Below are positions 14,468 to 22,388 of a DNA stretch of 33,958 bases, in pieces. The position numbers were made by a program, and so were the translations under genes. The stretch is from an uncultured Christensenella sp. Its GTDB lineage: Bacteria; Bacillota; Clostridia; Christensenellales; Borkfalkiaceae. The number at the start of each line of letters is the position of its first letter. The first letter of the stretch is position 1. The notes beneath the pieces are model-generated. The model was not told the DNA's origin and made no database searches. It worked only from the letters and a program-made list of their open reading frames with translations. The stretch covers positions 1 to 33,958 of the forward strand of contig CAJTLF010000017.1 in assembly GCA_910577555.1 (NCBI GenBank). Reading direction: 5' to 3'.

Positions 14468-14836
14468 ATGATACAACCCCAGACAAGGCTCAAGGCTGCG
14501 GACAACAGCGGCGCAAAAGAGCTTATGTGTATAAAGGTGCTTGGCGGCTCGTTCAGAAAGTTTGCAAACATCGGCGACGTTATCGTTTGCTCGGTTAAGA
14601 CGGCAACGCCCGGCGGCGCGGTTAAGAAAGGCGAAGTAGTTAAAGCCGTAATCGTGCGCACCAAAAAAGGCATAAGACGCGACGACGGAACGTATATCCG
14701 TTTCGACGACAACGCGGCAGTAATAATAAACACCAACAAAGAACCGCGCGGCACGCGTATCTTCGGACCAATCGCGAGAGAGCTTCGCGAAAAGAACTAT
14801 ATGAAGATAATTTCGCTTGCACCCGAAGTGCTTTAA
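14468..14836 (+). CDS. rplN: 50S ribosomal protein L14
   Basis: It forms inter-subunit bridges and is the first gene of the spc portion. The 122 residues begin MIQPQTRLKAADNSGAKELMCI and include GGSFRKFANIGDVIVCSVK and RGTRIFGPIARELREKNYMKI, all standard. AAGGAG lies at the end of the structured spacer, ten bases upstream. Confidence 0.98.
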   Translation: MIQPQTRLKAADNSGAKELMCIKVLGGSFRKFANIGDVIVCSVKTATPGGAVKKGEVVKAVIVRTKKGIRRDDGTYIRFDDNAAVIINTNKEPRGTRIFGPIARELREKNYMKIISLAPEVL

Positions 14837-14852
14837 TTAAAGGAGAAAGGCT

Positions 14853-15284
14853 ATGAACGTAAAATTGAATGACAATGTATTAGTTATCTCCGGCAAATAC
14901 GCGGGCAAGACCGGCAAAGTAATCGCCACTTCCCCCAAGCACGGCACGGTAACGATTGAAGGCGTTAATATTCACAAAAAGGCGCAGAAAGCGAGAAAGG
15001 CGAACGAAGTTTCCAAGATTGCCGAAATTCCCGCACCCATCGACGTATCCAACGTAATGGTAGTTTGCGCGGCTTGCGACAAGGCGGTAAGAGTGAAGCA
15101 CTCTATCGTCGACGGCAAGAAGGTAAGAGTTTGCCCCAAGTGCGGAGCGACGCTCGTCGGCGTTGCAGCAGGCAAAGCGGCTAAAAAAGCGGCTAAAAAG
15201 GACGAAGCTCCCGCTAAGCGCGTAAGAAAACGCGCCAAAAAGGAAGAGTCCGCCGAAACCGCAACGGACGATAAGGCAGAATAA
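14853..15284 (+). CDS. rplX: 50S ribosomal protein L24 with long basic tail
   Basis: An assembly-initiating protein. The KOW region DNVLVISGKYAGKTGKVI and the HKKAQKARK stretch are normal. A zinc ribbon follows, formed by CAAC (Cys72, Cys75) and CPKC (Cys94, Cys97). At 143 aa the protein is about 35-40 residues longer than usual. The extension (from about residue 105) is Ala/Lys-rich and then acidic, low-complexity and probably disordered. The stop is in TAAGGAG before rplE. Confidence 0.97.
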   Translation: MNVKLNDNVLVISGKYAGKTGKVIATSPKHGTVTIEGVNIHKKAQKARKANEVSKIAEIPAPIDVSNVMVVCAACDKAVRVKHSIVDGKKVRVCPKCGATLVGVAAGKAAKKAAKKDEAPAKRVRKRAKKEESAETATDDKAE

Positions 15285-15295
15285 GGAGAGAGCAA

Positions 15296-15874
15296 ATGGC
15301 TACGAAGAAAGCAGTTAAACAGGAAAAAGTTTATAAGTCCAGAGTACTGGAAACTTACTATAAGGAAGTCGTTCCCGCTCTCACCGAAAAGTTCGGCTAT
15401 AAGAACCCGATGCAGGTGCCTAAGCTCGTAAAAATAGTTTTAAGCTCCGGTCTCGGCGATATTAAGGACAACGCAAAGTCCATTCAGATAGCTCAGAACG
15501 AAATGAAAATAATCTCGGGTCAGCAGCCCGTAATTTGCAAGGCGAAAAAGTCGGTTGCAAACTTCAAGGTCCGCGAAGGAATGCCTATCGGACTTAAAGT
15601 TACGCTCCGCGGCAAGATGATGTGCGATTTCTTCGATAAATTCATCTCTATCGCCCTTCCCCGCGTCCGCGATTTCCGCGGCGTACCCCGCGACAGTTTC
15701 GACGGAAAAGGCAACTACTGCATGGGCGTTAAAGAACAGCTCATCTTCCCCGAAATACAATACGACCAGGTCGAAAAAATCCGCGGTATGGACATTTGCT
15801 TCGTAACCACGGCTAAGACCGACGAAGAAGCGAGAGAACTTTTAAAGGCACTCGGGATGCCTTTCAAGAAGTAA
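15296..15874 (+). CDS. rplE: 50S ribosomal protein L5
   Basis: It binds 5S rRNA and contacts the P-site tRNA. The core YYKEVVPALTEKFGYKNPMQVPKLVKIVLS and the RVRDFRGVPRDSFDGKGNY stretch are diagnostic. At 192 aa it carries an extra basic N-terminus of about 12 residues (MATKKAVKQEKVYKSR). It is 11 bases after rplX and 12 before rpsN. Confidence 0.98.
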   Translation: MATKKAVKQEKVYKSRVLETYYKEVVPALTEKFGYKNPMQVPKLVKIVLSSGLGDIKDNAKSIQIAQNEMKIISGQQPVICKAKKSVANFKVREGMPIGLKVTLRGKMMCDFFDKFISIALPRVRDFRGVPRDSFDGKGNYCMGVKEQLIFPEIQYDQVEKIRGMDICFVTTAKTDEEARELLKALGMPFKK

Positions 15875-15886
15875 GGAGAGAGTAAA

Positions 15887-16072
15887 ATGGCAAAGAAAGC
15901 AATGATTAACAAACAGCAGAAACCTGCTAAATACTCTACGAGAGCTTATACCAGATGCTCCATCTGCGGCAGACCGCACGCGGTTTTGCGCAAGTACGGA
16001 GTATGCCGTATATGTTTCAGAAATCTCGCGTATAAGGGACAGATTCCCGGCGTAAAGAAATCGAGCTGGTAA
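15887..16072 (+). CDS. rpsN: 30S ribosomal protein S14, zinc type
   Basis: The short (61 aa) type Z S14, with four zinc-binding cysteines in CSIC (Cys24, Cys27) and CRIC (Cys40, Cys43). The end GQIPGVKKSSW is characteristic. It belongs to the small-subunit head. Stop and next binding site share TAAGGAG. The C+ form implies reliance on adequate zinc unless a C- copy exists elsewhere. Confidence 0.98.
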   Translation: MAKKAMINKQQKPAKYSTRAYTRCSICGRPHAVLRKYGVCRICFRNLAYKGQIPGVKKSSW

Positions 16073-16084
16073 GGAGAAATAGAA

Positions 16085-16477
16085 ATGACAGACCCTATTG
16101 CAGATATGCTCACCCGCGTGAGAAACGCACTCAGAGCAAATAAGGAGACCGTAGAAGTCCCCGCATCAAATATGAAAAAGGCAATTGCCGAAATTCTTCT
16201 GAACGAAGGCTACGTTTCGGGCGTAGAACTTCAGCAGGACGGCTATAACGGTAAACTTTTGATTACTCTCAAATACGCAGGCAAGCAAAAGCCCGTTATC
16301 AACAGCCTTAAAAGAGCGTCCCGTCCCGGACTTCGCGTTTACGCGGACGTGGAAAATATGCCCAAAGTAATGGACGGACTCGGCATTGCCATTCTCTCCA
16401 CCAACAAGGGTATTATGACCGATAAGCAGGCAAAGGCTCAGAACGTAGGCGGCGAAGTGCTTTGCTACGTTTGGTAA
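16085..16477 (+). CDS. rpsH: 30S ribosomal protein S8
   Basis: A primary 16S binder; in E. coli it represses the spc operon by binding the rplE start region. The TDPIADMLTRVRNALRANKE start and the C-terminal IAILSTNKGIMTDKQAKAQNVGGEVLCYVW are canonical (130 aa). Its stop is part of TAAGGAGG. Confidence 0.98.
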   Translation: MTDPIADMLTRVRNALRANKETVEVPASNMKKAIAEILLNEGYVSGVELQQDGYNGKLLITLKYAGKQKPVINSLKRASRPGLRVYADVENMPKVMDGLGIAILSTNKGIMTDKQAKAQNVGGEVLCYVW

Positions 16478-16491
16478 GGAGGTAATTTTAT

Positions 16492-17040
16492 ATGTCAAGA
16501 ATAGGTAAATTACCCGTAGCTCTTCCCGCAGGCGTTACCGTAACCTTCGCAGACGGCGTGGTTACCGTAAAGGGCGGAAAGGGTACGCTCACCCAGAAAA
16601 TCGTGGGCGATATCGATATTAAAGTGAACGGAGCCGTGGTTACCGTGGAAAAAACTTCGGACGCGGCAGGCACCGACGCAAAGCACGGTCTTTACCGCGC
16701 GCTGTTGCACAACATGGTAGTCGGCGTATCCGAGGGCTATTCCAAGTCGCTTAAAGTAAACGGCGTAGGCTGGAAGGTTGCAAAGCAGGGCAACAAGCTC
16801 GTTATGAACGTAGGCTTTTCCCACCCCGTTGAATTCGTTGAACCCGCAGGCGTGAAACTCGAATGCCCCGGTCCCAACGAAATCGTAGTAAGCGGCATCG
16901 ATAAAGTTCTCGTAGGACAGACTGCGGCGGATATCCGCGCCGTCAGAGTTCCCGAACCTTACCACGGTTACGGCATCGCTTATAAGGATGAAGTAATCGA
17001 GCGCAAGGAAGGTAAGACGGGAGGTAAGGGCAAGAAGTAA
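16492..17040 (+). CDS. rplF: 50S ribosomal protein L6
   Basis: It sits near the factor-binding site and is built of two related domains. MSRIGKLPVALPAGV and the C-terminal RVPEPYHGYGIAYKDEVIERKEGKTG are conserved (182 aa). It is followed by a 73-base GC-rich spacer before rplR rather than the usual 10-14 bases. Confidence 0.98.
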   Translation: MSRIGKLPVALPAGVTVTFADGVVTVKGGKGTLTQKIVGDIDIKVNGAVVTVEKTSDAAGTDAKHGLYRALLHNMVVGVSEGYSKSLKVNGVGWKVAKQGNKLVMNVGFSHPVEFVEPAGVKLECPGPNEIVVSGIDKVLVGQTAADIRAVRVPEPYHGYGIAYKDEVIERKEGKTGGKGKK

Positions 17041-17113
17041 TCCCGCGCGCCTAACCGCGCGATAGGGAGAGAGCCGTCCTTAAAGCGGGACGCGCTTGCT
17101 CGAAGGAGACATT
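17041..17113 (+). other. GC-rich hairpin spacer between rplF and rplR
   Basis: TCCCG (17041-17045) can pair with CGGGA (17086-17090), and GCGCG/CGCGC (17045-17049, 17056-17060) forms a local hairpin. AAGGAG at 17103-17108 serves rplR. The function is unknown. Confidence 0.4.
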
Positions 17114-17482
17114 ATGATTAATAAGATAGATAAAAACCAAGAGCGTTTGAGAAGACACGCGAGAGTGCGCAAAAAGATTAAGGGTACTTCCGAGACCCCC
17201 CGTCTCAGCGTTTACCGCAGCTTAAACCACATTTACGCTCAGATTATAGACGACGTTAAGGGAGTAACGCTTTGCTCCGCGTCCACTATGGAAAAGGACG
17301 TTAAGGCGAAAATCGCCAAGATGAACAAGACGGACGCCGCAAAGGAAGTAGGTAAAGCAGTTGCCGCAAAGGCAAAGGCTCTCAAAATCGAAAACGTCGT
17401 TTTCGACAGAGGCGGTTACATCTATACCGGACGCGTACAGGCAGTGGCAGACGGCGCAAGGGAAGCCGGACTTAATTTCTAA
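17114..17482 (+). CDS. rplR: 50S ribosomal protein L18
   Basis: A 5S rRNA binder. The start at 17114 gives MINKIDKNQERLRRHARVRKKI (122 aa), the canonical N-terminus, with AAGGAG five bases upstream; an in-frame upstream start lacks a binding site. The RLSVYRSLNHIYAQIIDD and FDRGGYIYTGRVQAVADGAREAGL stretches are diagnostic. The stop is in TAAGGAG. Confidence 0.98.
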   Translation: MINKIDKNQERLRRHARVRKKIKGTSETPRLSVYRSLNHIYAQIIDDVKGVTLCSASTMEKDVKAKIAKMNKTDAAKEVGKAVAAKAKALKIENVVFDRGGYIYTGRVQAVADGAREAGLNF

Positions 17483-17492
17483 GGAGCGTATT

Positions 17493-18023
17493 ATGGAAGA
17501 AAAGAAAGAAAGACCTGCAAGAAGAGATAACAGAAGAAGGCAGGAAGACGACGGCTTAATCAAAAAGCTCATTCAGGTAAACAGAGTATCCAAGACCGTT
17601 AAGGGCGGACGCAATATGCGTTTTGCGGCTTTGGTCGTAGTCGGCGACGGCAAGGGTTCGGTAGGTTTCGGAATGGCTAAGTCCAAGGAAGTTCCGGAAG
17701 CAATCGAAAAAGCCAACGCTCAGGCTAAAAAGAATATGAAGAAGGTCGCTCTTGCGGGAACTACTATCCCCCACGGTGTAATCGGTTCATTCGGCAGGGG
17801 TTCGGTTCTCATGATGCCTGCATCCGAAGGTACCGGCGTTATCGCGGGCGGTCCCGTCCGTGCGGTTATGGAAGCGGCGGGCGTTAAGGACGTAAGAACC
17901 AAGTCCCACGGCACTTCCAACCCCATCAACTGCGTTAAAGCTGCGGTTTGCGGACTTTACGATTTGAAGTCGCCCGAAGAAATTGCGGCAGCGCGCGGCA
18001 AAGACGTGAGCGAGCTGAGATAA
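17493..18023 (+). CDS. rpsE: 30S ribosomal protein S5
   Basis: It lines the mRNA entry tunnel and affects decoding fidelity. The start at 17493 is set by TAAGGAG and yields a charged N-terminus followed by KLIQVNRVSKTVKGGRNMRF, GRGSVLMMPASEGTGVIAGG and SHGTSNPINCVKA. The length of 176 aa is normal. A much longer in-frame reading inside rplR is rejected. Confidence 0.98.
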   Translation: MEEKKERPARRDNRRRQEDDGLIKKLIQVNRVSKTVKGGRNMRFAALVVVGDGKGSVGFGMAKSKEVPEAIEKANAQAKKNMKKVALAGTTIPHGVIGSFGRGSVLMMPASEGTGVIAGGPVRAVMEAAGVKDVRTKSHGTSNPINCVKAAVCGLYDLKSPEEIAAARGKDVSELR

Positions 18024-18037
18024 AGGGAGATATTATT

Positions 18038-18211
18038 ATGGTTAAAGTTACTTTAATAAAGAGTACCAACGGCGAAATCAAGTCCGTAAAGGCTACGGTT
18101 GCCGCATTGGGACTTTCCAAAATCCGCCAATCGAAGACCTTTGAAGAAACTCCCGCAAATATGGGACAGATTAAAAAGGTTGCTCACCTTGTAAAGGTTG
18201 AGCAGGTTTAA
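18038..18211 (+). CDS. rpmD: 50S ribosomal protein L30
   Basis: A 57-residue protein with VKVTLIKST, a GLSKIRQSKTFEETPANMGQI core and a closing KVAHLVKVEQV, all normal. GGGAG lies ten bases before the ATG. The stop is in TAAGGAG for rplO. Confidence 0.97.
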   Translation: MVKVTLIKSTNGEIKSVKATVAALGLSKIRQSKTFEETPANMGQIKKVAHLVKVEQV

Positions 18212-18221
18212 GGAGCAAGAC

Positions 18222-18668
18222 ATGAGAATTGATACGTTATCGCCCGCAGAAGGCGCAAAAATATCAAAGAAAAGACTCGGCAGGGGCATAGGCTCCGGTT
18301 TGGGCAAAACTTCCGGTAAAGGACATAAAGGTCAGTGGGCGCGTTCGGGCGGCGGAGTTCGTCCCGGATTCGAAGGCGGTCAGATGCCTTTGGCAAGAAG
18401 AATCCCCAAGCGCGGTTTCCACAACAAGTGGGCTACCGAGTACACCATTATCAACCTTAGCCAGCTTGCAAACGTACCCGCAGGCACCGTAGTCGATTTC
18501 GGTTACGTAAGACTTAACGGACTTGCAAAGGAAGTTAAAAATTCCGCAGGTCTTAAGGTTTTGGGTACGGGCGAGATAAAAGTTGCGCTCACCGTTAAGG
18601 CTGCAAAGTTTTCGGAAAGCGCGAAAGCCGCTATCGAAAAGGCGGGCGGCACCGTTGAAACGGTTTAA
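18222..18668 (+). CDS. rplO: 50S ribosomal protein L15
   Basis: A late assembly protein. The start at 18222 gives MRIDTLSPAEGAKISKKRLGR. The Gly-rich RNA-binding stretch GRGIGSGLGKTSGKGHKGQ and GFEGGQMPLARRIPKRGF are unmistakable (148 aa). The last ribosomal gene before secY; a 62-base spacer follows. Confidence 0.98.
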   Translation: MRIDTLSPAEGAKISKKRLGRGIGSGLGKTSGKGHKGQWARSGGGVRPGFEGGQMPLARRIPKRGFHNKWATEYTIINLSQLANVPAGTVVDFGYVRLNGLAKEVKNSAGLKVLGTGEIKVALTVKAAKFSESAKAAIEKAGGTVETV

Positions 18669-18699
18669 TTGCCCAATTCAAATAAACGATACCGTAGCT

Positions 18700-18724
18700 C
18701 CTTGCGGGCTTTGCGGAAAGCAGG
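18700..18724 (+). promoter_or_regulatory. Hairpin over the weak secY binding site
   Basis: GCTTT (18708-18712) pairs with AAAGC (18717-18721), and CCT (18700-18702) can pair with AGG (18722-18724), the only Shine-Dalgarno-like bases before secY. This could hold down SecY translation. It is small and speculative. Confidence 0.3.
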
Positions 18725-18730
18725 TTTATA

Positions 18731-20095
18731 ATGTTTGAAACGATAAAAAATTGTTTTAAGGTGAAGGAAATAAGGAAGAAGATTTGGATTACCCTTTTAC
18801 TTCTTCTCGCTTTCCGTCTGGGTTGCTATATCCCCGTACCGGGCATTAATCCCGAACAGTTCAAAACGGCGATTGAAGCAAACAGTTTCCTTAGCATAAT
18901 GTCGTCCATAACGGGCGGTTCGCTTATGAACGCGACTTTGTTCGCGCTCGGCATAAGCCCGTACATCAACGCTTCCATTATTATTCAGCTTTTAACGGCG
19001 GGTATTCCCGCTCTGGAAAGGCTGTCTAAGCAGGGCGAAGACGGCAGAAAGAAAATCGCTCAGATTACGAGATACGTAACTATCGCGCTTGCAGTTGCTC
19101 AGGCGATAGGTATTATCGTAAACTTCGGCATTCAGGGCGACGCGTTGCGTCTTTCCATTTTCGGTTATTTCGAAGAAGGCACGAGCTTCGTTTCCGAAGT
19201 CGGCGCACAGGTAATGGCCGGCATATTCCTTACCGTAGTTTATACGGGCGGCGCAATGCTCGTTATGTGGATTGGCGAAAGAATTACCGAATACGGTATA
19301 TCCAACGGTATTTCGCTTATCATCTTTACGGGTATTATCTCCACCGCGGGTCTTACCATTATCGCCAACCTTATCGACGGTTTCAAAGGCGAATACGTAA
19401 GGTTCTGGGAGCTTCTCGGGTTCGTTTTATTGACTATCGTCGAATTCGTAGCGATAGTTACGGTAGACTTGTCTGAAAGAAAGATTCCCGTTCAGTATGC
19501 GAAACAGGTTAAGGGCAGAAGAATGTACGGCGGTCAGTCGTCCGTCATTCCCATCAGAATAGCGGGTTCGGGCGTTATGCCTCTGATATTCGCGTTCGCG
19601 CTCATTTCCTTCCCGCAGATGATTATAAGCTTCGCGCTTCCTGCAGACCACCCTGCACAGGCCGGTATAGTGGAATGGTTCTCCGGCTCGGGCGCGTGGT
19701 ACGGTCAGCTCATCTATATGATAGTGCTTTGCGCGTTAATCTTCGGCTTCGCGTTCTTCTACGCGTCGATGCAGTTTAACCCCGAAGACGTATCCAAGAC
19801 CATTCAGCAGAACGGCGGATTTATTCAGGGTATCCGTCCCGGTAAGCCCACCGCCGATTATCTCAAGAAGATTAACAACAGAATAACGCTTTTCGGCGCG
19901 ATTTATCTTTCGCTGGTTGCATTCATTCCGTCAATCCTTTCAATGGTGCTTGCGGGATTGAATATTGAAAACCTTTCGCTTTTGTCAGTGTTCTCCACGA
20001 CGGGTATACTAATCGTAGTATCGGTCGCTCTCGAACTCGACAAACAGCTTGAAAGCCAGCTTATGATGAAGAATTACAAGGGATTCCTGAAATAA
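18731..20095 (+). CDS. secY: Protein translocase subunit SecY
   Basis: The ten-span channel of the Sec translocon, in the cytoplasmic membrane. The LLLLAFRLGCYIPVPGI start, the SPYINASIIIQLL plug-region stretch and the cytoplasmic loop ERKIPVQYAKQVKGRRMYGG are standard, and the C-terminus ends in LESQLMMKNYKGFL. Length 454 aa is slightly above the usual 420-440. Its ribosome binding site is weak (AGCAGG) compared with the ribosomal genes and partly lies in a hairpin. adk follows after 20 bases. Confidence 0.98.
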   Translation: MFETIKNCFKVKEIRKKIWITLLLLLAFRLGCYIPVPGINPEQFKTAIEANSFLSIMSSITGGSLMNATLFALGISPYINASIIIQLLTAGIPALERLSKQGEDGRKKIAQITRYVTIALAVAQAIGIIVNFGIQGDALRLSIFGYFEEGTSFVSEVGAQVMAGIFLTVVYTGGAMLVMWIGERITEYGISNGISLIIFTGIISTAGLTIIANLIDGFKGEYVRFWELLGFVLLTIVEFVAIVTVDLSERKIPVQYAKQVKGRRMYGGQSSVIPIRIAGSGVMPLIFAFALISFPQMIISFALPADHPAQAGIVEWFSGSGAWYGQLIYMIVLCALIFGFAFFYASMQFNPEDVSKTIQQNGGFIQGIRPGKPTADYLKKINNRITLFGAIYLSLVAFIPSILSMVLAGLNIENLSLLSVFSTTGILIVVSVALELDKQLESQLMMKNYKGFLK

Positions 20096-20115
20096 GAATT
20101 AACGGGGTAGTCGCA

Positions 20116-20739
20116 ATGAATATCATTTTACTCGGTGCGCCCGGTGCGGGCAAAGGCACTCAGGCAAGCAAAATACAGGCGCATTACAATCTGTTGCATA
20201 TTTCCACGGGCGATATATTCCGCGCCAACATCAAGGGCGGCACGGAAATAGGCAAGCTTGCCAAATCGTATATCGACGCCGGCAAGCTCGTTCCCGACGA
20301 AGTTACCTGCGATATCGTAAAGGACAGACTTAACTGGGACGACGCTAAAGACGGATATATGCTCGACGGGTTTCCGCGCAACGTATTTCAGGCAACCGAA
20401 CTCGATAAGTTCGCTGAAATCGATTTGTGCCTTAATATCGACGTTGACGAAGCTCTGTTAATGGACAGAATTTGCGGCAGACGCGTTTGCTCCTGCGGCG
20501 AAAGCTATCACGTTTCGACGCTCAACGGCGCGACTACCTGCGCCAAGTGCGGTAAAGAGCTTTACCGGCGCGCGGACGACAATCCCGAAACTGTAAAGAC
20601 CCGTCTCGATACTTACAAGTCGCAGACGGCTCCGCTCATCGACTATTACAGGGCGCAGGGCAAGCTTGCGACCGTGACGAGCGGCGAAATGTCTCCCGAC
20701 GAAGTGTTCGGGCAGATTAAGAAAATACTCGATAAATGA
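20116..20739 (+). CDS. adk: Adenylate kinase with Cys-rich lid
   Basis: Interconverts ATP + AMP and 2 ADP in the cytoplasm. The P-loop GAPGAGKGT (residues 7-15), DGFPRN (84-89) and the lid are present (207 aa). The lid is of the zinc type, but the first pair is C-x-C (Cys125, Cys127) instead of the common C-x2-C. The second pair is CAKC (Cys142, Cys145), and the intervening loop is shorter by about two residues. An extra Cys120 lies close and could replace a ligand. The stop overlaps the start of map in ATGA, so the two are coupled. Confidence 0.97.
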   Translation: MNIILLGAPGAGKGTQASKIQAHYNLLHISTGDIFRANIKGGTEIGKLAKSYIDAGKLVPDEVTCDIVKDRLNWDDAKDGYMLDGFPRNVFQATELDKFAEIDLCLNIDVDEALLMDRICGRRVCSCGESYHVSTLNGATTCAKCGKELYRRADDNPETVKTRLDTYKSQTAPLIDYYRAQGKLATVTSGEMSPDEVFGQIKKILDK

Positions 20740-21485
20740 TTACTATAAAGAACGACGCGGAAATCTCGCTCATGCGTGAAAGCTGCCGCATAGCCAAGGA
20801 AACGCTTGACTTCGTAGGCAAAAAAATCCGCGCGGGAATGACCACGAAGGAAGTGGACGAACTCGTTTACAGGTATATCACTTCCTGCGGGGCGACCCCG
20901 TCGGAGCTCGGTTACGAAGGTTATCCCGCAAGCTCCTGCGTTTCGGTAAACGAAGTGGTCGTTCACGGTATCCCGTCGGACAGAGTTATTCTCGACGGCG
21001 ATATCGTAAGCGTGGATATCGTTGCCGAAAAGAACGGGTATCACGGCGACGCGGCGAGAACTTTCCTTATAGGCGAAGTTTCCGAAGAAAAGAAAAAACT
21101 CGTAAAAGTTACGGAAGAGTGCTTTTTCAAGGCAATCGAAGGGCTTAAAGCGGGCGTGCCTTTATACGATATAGGTTACGCCGTGCAGACGCACGCGGAG
21201 AGCCACGGTTACGGAGTGGTAAGGGCGTTGACCGGTCACGGAATAGGACGTTTCATGCACGAAGACCCCGCCGTTCCCAATTACGGCAGAAAGGGCACGG
21301 GAATGCGCTTAAGGTCGGGTATGACCATATGTATAGAGCCTATGATTAACATGGGTACTTACAAGGTGAATATGGACCAATCGGGCGACGGCTGGACGGT
21401 AGTTACGGCGGACGGAAAGCCTGCGGCGCACTACGAAAATACAGTGCTTATAACTGAAAGCGGAGTGGAAATACTCACTTTATAA
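20736..21485 (+). CDS. map: Methionine aminopeptidase, type I
   Basis: Removes the initiator Met from nascent proteins. The two-metal site is intact: the Asp pair in SVDIVAEKNGYHGDAARTF, the His in TGHGIGRFMHEDP, the Glu in MTICIEPMIN and the Glu in HYENTVLITESG. The substrate-binding VVHGIP is also present. The 249 residues match the family. The ATG overlaps the adk stop by four bases. Confidence 0.98.
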   Translation: MITIKNDAEISLMRESCRIAKETLDFVGKKIRAGMTTKEVDELVYRYITSCGATPSELGYEGYPASSCVSVNEVVVHGIPSDRVILDGDIVSVDIVAEKNGYHGDAARTFLIGEVSEEKKKLVKVTEECFFKAIEGLKAGVPLYDIGYAVQTHAESHGYGVVRALTGHGIGRFMHEDPAVPNYGRKGTGMRLRSGMTICIEPMINMGTYKVNMDQSGDGWTVVTADGKPAAHYENTVLITESGVEILTL

Positions 21486-21495
21486 AGGTCGGATT

Positions 21496-21801
21496 ATGAA
21501 AGTAAAAACCCCCGAAACGGGCGGGCTTTGCCAGAGTATTCAGGGCAGAGATAAAGGCAGGTACTATATAATAGTCAGCGTGAGCGGCGAAAGCGTTTTC
21601 GTTGCGGACGGCAACTTTAAACGGCTTGCAAGTCCCAAGAAAAAGAACGCCAAGCACCTGCGTTTCTTGCCCGAAAAAGCGGAAAACATAGCTTTGAAGC
21701 TTTCCGACGGCACGCTCGTTTTCGATACAGAAATTTACTCTGCGCTTAAAAATTACAATAATCCTAAACCCGCCGCAAAAGCTGACGGCGACGAAAAATA
21801 A
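21496..21801 (+). CDS. KOW-domain (L14e-like) RNA-binding protein
   Basis: A small protein (101 aa) found between map and infA in many Clostridia. The N-terminal half has a KOW/SH3-like fold (GLCQSIQGRDKGRYYIIVSV, then a VFVADGNFKRL strand) and a basic stretch SPKKKNAKHLRF suited to RNA binding. The C-terminus is less conserved and charged. It resembles the archaeal/eukaryotic L14e family, but whether it is ribosome-associated is not established. Spacing to map is ten bases. Confidence 0.85.
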   Translation: MKVKTPETGGLCQSIQGRDKGRYYIIVSVSGESVFVADGNFKRLASPKKKNAKHLRFLPEKAENIALKLSDGTLVFDTEIYSALKNYNNPKPAAKADGDEK

Positions 21802-21819
21802 TCGACAGGAGTATCCTTA

Positions 21820-22041
21820 ATGTCTAAAGACGACGTTATAGAAGCCGAAGGCAAGGTTTTAGAATGCCTGCCCAACGCAACTTTTAAGGTTAAGTTATCC
21901 AACGGTCACGTGATTACCGCGTATATTTCCGGTAAGCTTCGCCTTAACTATATAAGAATTATCGAAGGGGACAACGTAAAACTCGAAATAAGCCCCTACG
22001 ATTTGACGAAAGGCAGAATAACCTGGCGTTCAAAAAATTAA
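21820..22041 (+). CDS. infA: Translation initiation factor IF-1
   Basis: An OB-fold factor that blocks the A-site during initiation. KDDVIEAEGKVLECLPNATFKVKLSNGH and the YDLTKGRITWR end are canonical (73 aa). GACAGGAG lies upstream of the ATG. Confidence 0.98.
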   Translation: MSKDDVIEAEGKVLECLPNATFKVKLSNGHVITAYISGKLRLNYIRIIEGDNVKLEISPYDLTKGRITWRSKN

Positions 22042-22068
22042 AATTCACGAAAAATTAGGAGATTTATC

Positions 22069-22185
22069 ATGAAAGTAAGACCTTCCGTAAAGCCCATGTG
22101 CGACAAATGCAAGGTAATTAAAAGAAACGGCAAAGTTATGGTTATCTGTTCCAAGAACAAGAGCCACAAGCAAAGACAGGGTTAA
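22069..22185 (+). CDS. rpmJ: 50S ribosomal protein L36, zinc type
   Basis: A 38-residue zinc ribbon with ligands Cys11, Cys14, Cys27 and His33 (MCDKCKVIKRNGKVMVIC, then NKSHKQRQG). One extra residue sits between Cys27 and the His compared with the usual form. The Shine-Dalgarno TTAGGAG lies eight bases before the ATG. It closes this part of the cluster; a promoter and leader for rpsM follow. Confidence 0.96.
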   Translation: MKVRPSVKPMCDKCKVIKRNGKVMVICSKNKSHKQRQG

Positions 22186-22218
22186 AGAGACTTTAACTGC
22201 GTTTTGCCCGCCAATCGC

Positions 22219-22247
22219 TTGCAAGACGATAAATTTTATGGTATAAT
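22219..22247 (+). promoter_or_regulatory. Promoter of the rpsM-rpsK-rpsD-rpoA-rplQ unit
   Basis: TTGCAA (22219-22224), 17 bp, TATAAT (22242-22247). Transcription would start near 22254, giving a leader of about 135 nt before rpsM. Confidence 0.8.
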
Positions 22248-22257
22248 TTACCATAAA
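22235..22257. promoter_or_regulatory. Perfect palindrome over the alpha-operon -10 box
   Basis: TTTATGGTA (22235-22243) and TACCATAAA (22249-22257) form a 9-5-9 inverted repeat that covers the -10 and the predicted start site. This is operator geometry. As RNA from upstream readthrough it would form an AT-rich hairpin followed by GGTTTTTT, a weak terminator. Both readings are possible. Confidence 0.6.
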
Positions 22258-22291
22258 GGTTTTTTCCGTCGAAAATGACGAGAATACGATT

Positions 22292-22344
22292 CCGTGTAAA
22301 TTCTCCGCTCGCATTCCAAATTACTGAGCGGGGATTTAGTGCGG
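22292..22344 (+). ncRNA. Leader hairpin upstream of rpsM
   Basis: A long stem is formed by CCG/CGG (22292-22294, 22342-22344), TAAAT/ATTTA (22297-22301, 22334-22338) and CTCCGCTC/GAGCGGGG (22303-22310, 22326-22333, one G-U pair), with a 15-base loop. A small CGTC/GACG hairpin (22267-22280) precedes it. S4 controls the alpha operon through such a leader in E. coli, and rpsD is in this unit; analogous control is inferred, not shown. Confidence 0.55.
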
Positions 22345-22388
22345 TTTATATACATTTTCATAAAAATTTTAAGGAGAAATAAATCAAA

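Noticed and set aside
20736..22041. map-KOW-infA order as unusual
   Set aside because: This order is ordinary for Clostridia.
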